Source of the DNA: a virus
Virus record (IMG/VR): IMGVR_UViG_3300035034_003164
Location: 1-38,535 of that record
Direction: 5' to 3' (one strand)
DNA: 38,535 bases
The notes below the pieces were generated by a model. It saw only the letters and a program-made list of their open reading frames with translations, ran no database searches and was not told the DNA's origin. This document shows positions 35,289 through 38,535 of this stretch, piece after piece. The position numbers were made by a program, and so were the translations under genes. Each line of letters begins with the position of its first letter. Positions within the stretch are counted from its first letter, which is position 1.

Positions 35289-35702
35289 ATGGAATTTACC
35301 CTAGACGTGAAGGCTATAGAAGAAGCGGTAGACGGTGCAGTAGAAGCCGGCGCTTTAGTCTACGTGGACGGGATAGTAGAAATTACACCTAGGGACATAA
35401 GAAGGCCACCTAAAGACATAACTACCCCAGTATCCGGGGATCTAAAAAGGGCTATAGGACATAAGCGCGTAGGACTGGGACAATATGTAGTATGAGTAAG
35501 AGGGACCGGAAGACAGGCCGAAGACGCTATAGAACGTTCCCAGGGGATCACGGGGACGCCAGTAGAAGTATACGCCTATTACCAGGAATACGGGACGGTT
35601 AGAATTGCGCCACGTAGTTATATTCGTAGGGGTTTCTACCTAAACAGGAAGAAGGCACTAACTGAAATAGACCGCGCTTTTAGATTATTCTTACGTAAAT
35701 AA
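35289..35702 (+). CDS. HK97 gp10-like neck/tail-completion protein
   Basis: A 137-residue protein with TGA at 35493. The C-terminal part has VEVYAYYQEYGTVRIAPRSYIRRGFYLNRKKALTEI, which is the HK97 gp10 pattern (YA-y-EYGT----a-Pf-rp). The TGA lies in QYVV-G-VRGTGRQAE. It starts 2 bp after the preceding stop and is followed 2 bp later by the terminator protein gene. Confidence 0.8.
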
Positions 35703-35704
35703 CA

Positions 35705-36085
35705 ATGATTATAGAACAAGTTGTAAAGGAAGACTTAGAAGCTACTAGCGGGATCACCGACCTAGTGGGGCCTAGAATATATCTACAAAGCAACGACCAG
35801 GATAAAAATAACTTCCCGGATACTATGCCACTTATTACGTTTATTCCGATAGTGGAGACAATAAACACGAATACGAAGCTAGTAAGTCCCTTCCAAATAA
35901 CGGCACGGGCGAACACTTACCTAGAAGCGGTAACTATTGCTAACCTGGTGGTAGAATTGTTCCAGGACAAAATAACCGTAAATTATAATAATAGTGTAGT
36001 AAGATCTAAAAGTAGGATCTACGATAGGACGTTAAAAGCCCACGGCGTAGCCCTTACAATAGATTTTATATACAAGAAGAAATAG
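35705..36085 (+). CDS. tail terminator protein candidate
   Basis: A 126-residue protein (MIIEQVVKEDLEATSGITDLVGPRIYLQSN...FPDTMPLITFIPIV...FQITARANTYLEAVTIANLVVELFQD). The 'alpha, GRIY, PyitF, q--v-a-t--ea--la--v---l' order is that of tail-terminator/DUF3168-type proteins that cap the tail tube. Position before the tail tube gene agrees. Confidence 0.75.
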   Translation: MIIEQVVKEDLEATSGITDLVGPRIYLQSNDQDKNNFPDTMPLITFIPIVETINTNTKLVSPFQITARANTYLEAVTIANLVVELFQDKITVNYNNSVVRSKSRIYDRTLKAHGVALTIDFIYKKK

Positions 36086-36096
36086 TACGGGCGTAA

Positions 36097-36141
36097 ATGA
36101 CATTGTAAAAAAAAGCCGACGGACTACATATATGCTATATT
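36097..36141 (+). promoter_or_regulatory. candidate late promoter copy 5
   Basis: ATGACATTGTAAAAAAAA at 36097, 11 bp after the stop codon; TATATT at 36136-36141, 39 bp from the element start and preceded by TATGC; the tail tube ATG is 67 bp from the element start. Confidence 0.7.
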
Positions 36142-36163
36142 TTAGCTTCTTATTTATTGAACA

Positions 36164-36937
36164 ATGCAAACAACAGTACAGAAAACTAGTAGTATTAGGT
36201 TCGGATCAGTAAAAATGGTAGTCGATAGCGTGGACTTCGGACTATTGGAAAACGCGGTAGGTACTATTACCTGGTTAGTATCGGAATTAAAAGCCCATAA
36301 CGGTAGACTTCCACCAAAGAAGAAACCGGAAGGAGTAGAATTTACGGCGGAACTTTACGAAGTTCACCTAGATAATATTTCTAAGTTGGACGGACACGGT
36401 GTACTAAGTAATACGGCGGGGTCGGCTACGGCAATCACGGACGAAATAGTAAACCTAGCGGATCTAGATATACCGCAAGCTATAGCAAATAATAGCGGGG
36501 ACGGTTCTAAAGGAACTAGTCTTACTATCACTACCGCAACTGGTGGGGGTGGATCTACACTTACCGAGGATACAGACTATTCTATAAACAAGGTAAACGG
36601 TGTATGGTACGTAACAGCTATCGACGGTGGGGCTATGAGTACGGCGACGGATTACTTCCTAAACTATACATACACACCGAATACGACTAAAACTATCGTA
36701 TGGAGCGACATACTAAAACTAGTAACGTTCTACGAAGTGAAGTTTATCAATACAGACGAAAACGGTAAAGAGTTCCGTATCATTATGCCAAAGGGTTATA
36801 TGGGTGGTAACTTCGATTTCGGTTTTGTTGGTGACGACGCGGTAGACGAAGTAATGAAAGTACCGGTATCTATTACCGCTTTTCCAGACGATAATAACGT
36901 TATGGTACGTATCGAAGACGAACAAAGCGTAGTATAA
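36164..36937 (+). CDS. major tail (tube) protein
   Basis: A 257-residue beta-rich protein without TGA, behind its own late element. It starts with SSIRFGSVKMVVDSVDFGLLENAVG and ends with strands such as VTFYEVKFINTDENGKEFRIIMPKGYMGGNFDFGFVGDDAVDEVMKVPVSITAFPDD, typical of siphovirus tube proteins. It lies between the tail terminator and the chaperone genes, the canonical order. Separate promoter control would suit the high copy number needed. Confidence 0.85.
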   Translation: MQTTVQKTSSIRFGSVKMVVDSVDFGLLENAVGTITWLVSELKAHNGRLPPKKKPEGVEFTAELYEVHLDNISKLDGHGVLSNTAGSATAITDEIVNLADLDIPQAIANNSGDGSKGTSLTITTATGGGGSTLTEDTDYSINKVNGVWYVTAIDGGAMSTATDYFLNYTYTPNTTKTIVWSDILKLVTFYEVKFINTDENGKEFRIIMPKGYMGGNFDFGFVGDDAVDEVMKVPVSITAFPDDNNVMVRIEDEQSVV

Positions 36938-36947
36938 TCTAAATAAT

Positions 36948-36996
36948 ATGACATTGTAAAAATAAGATCTAGCCCTACTAATGGGGTTAGATTTTT
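36948..36996 (+). promoter_or_regulatory. candidate late promoter copy 6 overlapping a terminator hairpin
   Basis: ATGACATTGTAAAAA at 36948, 10 bp after the tube-gene stop; a -10-like TAGATT at 36988. The next true start, ATG 37017, is 69 bp from the element. The region between forms a terminator hairpin. Confidence 0.65.
36967..36996 (+). terminator. intrinsic terminator after the tail tube gene
   Basis: ATCTAGCCC pairs with GGGTTAGAT (one G-U) across an 8-nt loop, followed by TTTTT. It would limit readthrough from the tube gene into the chaperone and tape measure genes. Confidence 0.8.
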
Positions 36997-37016
36997 ACTT
37001 ATTGGAAAACTTCTAT

Positions 37017-37313
37017 ATGTTATACGATCTAAACGTACCGGGGGAATACGCCGTAGTAATGATAGGGAAGGGCGAATACTTTATAGGTAACCTGGAAGAA
37101 CAACAGAAACAAGCCTACGTAGCCAGGCTTAGTATTATAAACCAGGATACACCGGACGAACTGGTAGTAGATTTATGGAAGGAAATTATAGTAGACGTAC
37201 TGGATCAATTTAACGAACTGAAAGTAATAATAGACGAAATGACAGGGAAACAACTAGAATATATAACCATTTATTTACAAAACGCGTTACTATGAACCAT
37301 AACTATAGAATAG
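37017..37313 (+). CDS. tail assembly chaperone (gpG-like)
   Basis: A 98-residue acidic protein (MLYDLNVPGEYAVVMIGKGEYFIGNLEEQQKQAYVARLSIINQDTPDELVVDLWKEIIVDVLDQFNELKVIIDEMTGKQLEYITIYLQNALL-G-TITIE). I use ATG 37017, not ATG 36981: the latter lies inside the terminator hairpin, and 37017 restores the 69-bp distance to the late element. TGA 37293 is read as glycine and TAG 37311 ends the gene, giving a 22-bp overlap with the next gene. It would bind the tape measure protein during tail assembly. Confidence 0.75.
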
Positions 37314-37783
37314 TCCATAAGTTCCGCTATGGTGGGAAAGTATTTAGAGCCGGGGAACTAACCGTAGGTCTTTATATGGTGTATTCGGTGGATCCACACT
37401 ACGCCGTAGAATGTTTACTAACGGAATTTAATAAGACGAAGCCTAAGTTATCCCAGGTAATGCAGACTAGATTTTTACGTATTATGTTCGGACAAAAGAA
37501 ACCAACTATAAGGGACATAGTAACAGGTATTACAAAGCCAGGAAGGAAGGATAAAAGGTTAGAAAAATCTAAGCAACACCTAGAAGACTTCCATATATGG
37601 GTAAGTTTTGCTTCGAAGCATACTAACCTAGATATAATGAATTTACCTATAAGAATATTCCGGAAGTTGCTAGCGGATATGGGGATTATCACGGGGAAGG
37701 ATAAATACGACGCCAATAGAAATAGTAGGACAGTAGACAGGAAAGCACTAGGCGAAGCATTCGGACATAGTAAAGCGCTTTAA
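37292..37783 (+). CDS. second tail assembly chaperone (gpT-like)
   Basis: A 163-residue basic protein starting inside the end of the preceding chaperone gene, in the -1 frame relative to it, and ending 18 bp before the tape measure gene. In many siphophages this pair is joined by a -1 frameshift; here the second gene has its own ATG and I see no convincing slippery heptamer. The sequence (HNYRIVHKFRYGGKVFRAGELTVGLYMVYSVDP) is not a family I can name with certainty; the call follows from position. Confidence 0.65.
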   Translation: MNHNYRIVHKFRYGGKVFRAGELTVGLYMVYSVDPHYAVECLLTEFNKTKPKLSQVMQTRFLRIMFGQKKPTIRDIVTGITKPGRKDKRLEKSKQHLEDFHIWVSFASKHTNLDIMNLPIRIFRKLLADMGIITGKDKYDANRNSRTVDRKALGEAFGHSKAL

Positions 37784-37801
37784 TTCTTATAATAGGTCGA
37801 T

Positions 37802-38535
37802 ATGCCAGGTAAGTTAGAAATAGATATAGTAGCCCGTAGGCTAAAAAACGTTACCCAAAACATTATAACGAACTTTCGTAGTGCCGGTAAAACAGTCGAA
37901 GCCGACCTAGAAAAGTCTATAGAACGTGGGGGTAAGAAATGAGTAAACGGCCTAAAAGGTGCTATAGGACAATTAGCTACGGTTATTGGATCCGCGGTAA
38001 TAGTTAGGGGTTTCCAACGTCTAAGTACTGGTATTATCACCCTAGCGGGGAACTTAGAACAAGCGCGTATATCATTTAAGACTATGCTAGGATCCGCGGA
38101 AGAAGCGGACAGACTACTAAGAGAATTAGCAGACTTCGCCCAGTCTACACCGTTCGAACTAACTGGAGTAAGACAAAACGCGAAACAGTTACTAGCTATG
38201 GGGGTAAGTACTAAGGATCTACTACCAACACTAAAGAGCCTAGGGGACGTATCCGCGGGGTTATCTATACCGTTGGAACGTTTAGCGCTGAATTACGGAC
38301 AAGTAATAAGCCAGGGAAAACTAACAGGTAGAGAACTTAGAGACTTCACCGTAGCCGGTGTACCTATCCTAGCTGAACTTGCTAGAATGCTAGGAAAAAC
38401 AAACGCGCAAATCCAAGAAATGATAAGCGACGGGGCAATTAGTGCAGATATAGTCGTACAGGCCTTTAAGAATATGAGTAGTGAAGGTGGTAAATTTGCT
38501 AACCTTATGGAAGCCCAAAGCCAAACCCTACAAGG
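37802..38535 (+). CDS. tail tape measure protein, 5' part (continues at window start)
   Basis: The N-terminal 244 residues of the tape measure protein; positions 38409-38535 duplicate 1-127, so the frame continues at position 128. One TGA at 37940 lies in GGKK-G-VNGLKGAIGQL. The conserved tape-measure domain is clear: LEQARISFKTMLGSAEEADRLLRELADFAQSTPFELTGVRQNAKQLLAMG, then VISQGKLTGRELRDFTVAGVPILAELARML. The start ATG follows TTCTTATAATAGGTCGAT, a TATAAT-containing leader without Shine-Dalgarno. Confidence 0.95.
38409..38535. repeat. terminal overlap, copy 2 (circular contig)
   Basis: Exact repeat of positions 1-127; removing it gives a 38,408-bp circle. Confidence 0.9.

Noticed and set aside
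36981-37016. ATG 36981 as start of the tail chaperone
   Set aside because: It lies in the loop and stem of a terminator hairpin and breaks the 69-bp spacing between late element and start; ATG 37017 fits.
37281-37300. Programmed -1 frameshift between the two tail chaperones
   Set aside because: The frames have the right relation, but I see no convincing X-XXY-YYZ heptamer and the second gene has its own ATG. It is not excluded.
1-38535. TGA read as tryptophan (code 4, mycoplasma-type)
   Set aside because: Conserved motif columns at TGA call for glycine, and TGG is still used at plausible Trp positions. Code 4 would still join the same genes, so gene boundaries do not depend on this choice.
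1-38535. tRNA genes, especially a suppressor tRNA for TGA
   Set aside because: GGTTCGA-type stretches (for example near 16090 and 36195) are inside coding regions and lack cloverleaf partners. I found none by eye; a tRNAscan run would be decisive.

Overview
This window is a complete, circularly closed genome of a siphovirus-type phage. The last 127 bases (38409-38535) repeat the first 127 exactly, so the unit length is 38,408 bp and the tape-measure gene runs across the join. Every gene I can support is on the + strand. I see no integrase, no prophage-type repressor/Cro pair on opposite strands, no tRNA and no CRISPR array, so the phage looks virulent.

The genome does not use the standard code. 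About 50 in-frame TGA codons interrupt some 30 genes, and all genes end at TAA or TAG. In the conserved family motifs I can recognise, the residue at TGA is glycine (tape measure G-PV-AG, capsid IGLGTTAE, connector LPRGTRNV, holin II-G-LLKK), while TGG still serves tryptophan. That is genetic code 25, known from Gracilibacteria (BD1-5) and Absconditabacteria (SR1). TGA is used in early, replication and late genes alike, so the host probably shares this code. The likely host is therefore a member of those candidate-phyla-radiation bacteria. This is inference from the code, not from any host marker.

Layout: 1-4265 tail (tape measure 3' part, distal tail, hub); 4344-8026 fibres and baseplate (BppU-like, C1q-like fibre tip); 8048-10151 lysis cassette (holin, one-pass membrane protein, papain-like peptidase with SLH-like repeats, second small membrane protein); 10176-11549 small regulatory-looking genes; 11550-11833 a non-coding region with a folded RNA candidate; 11834-13024 replication initiator with five iteron-like repeats and an AT-rich stretch inside it; 13036-15993 unknowns, an HNH protein, a RusA-like resolvase and an HTH protein; 16059-18046 recombination (RecT-type annealing protein with a Tudor-like tail, PD-(D/E)XK exonuclease); 18082-25274 a membrane-anchored lytic transglycosylase and many small unknown genes; 25261-27961 packaging (TerS candidate, TerL, two-HTH protein); 28033-38535 head, connector and tail genes (portal, MuF, XkdF-type protease, scaffold, capsid, connectors, tail tube, chaperones, tape measure).

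Three regulatory systems stand out. (1) Six copies of ATGACRTTGTAAAAA lie only in the structural half, each just after a stop codon and 67-73 bp (four of them exactly 69 bp) before a start codon, with TATATT or a similar hexamer 39-40 bp downstream: a candidate activator-dependent late promoter set. (2) A candidate structured RNA at 11670-11823 ends in a 15-bp terminator hairpin whose loop is complementary to ACCCGAA. That heptamer stands 3-4 nt before the start codons of 11834, 13715 and 16958. (3) A lambda-like origin made of 21-23-bp-spaced repeats lies inside the initiator gene. Shine-Dalgarno sequences are essentially absent; most starts follow short T/A-rich leaders. The palindrome GGATCC is strongly over-abundant (about 48 by eye).
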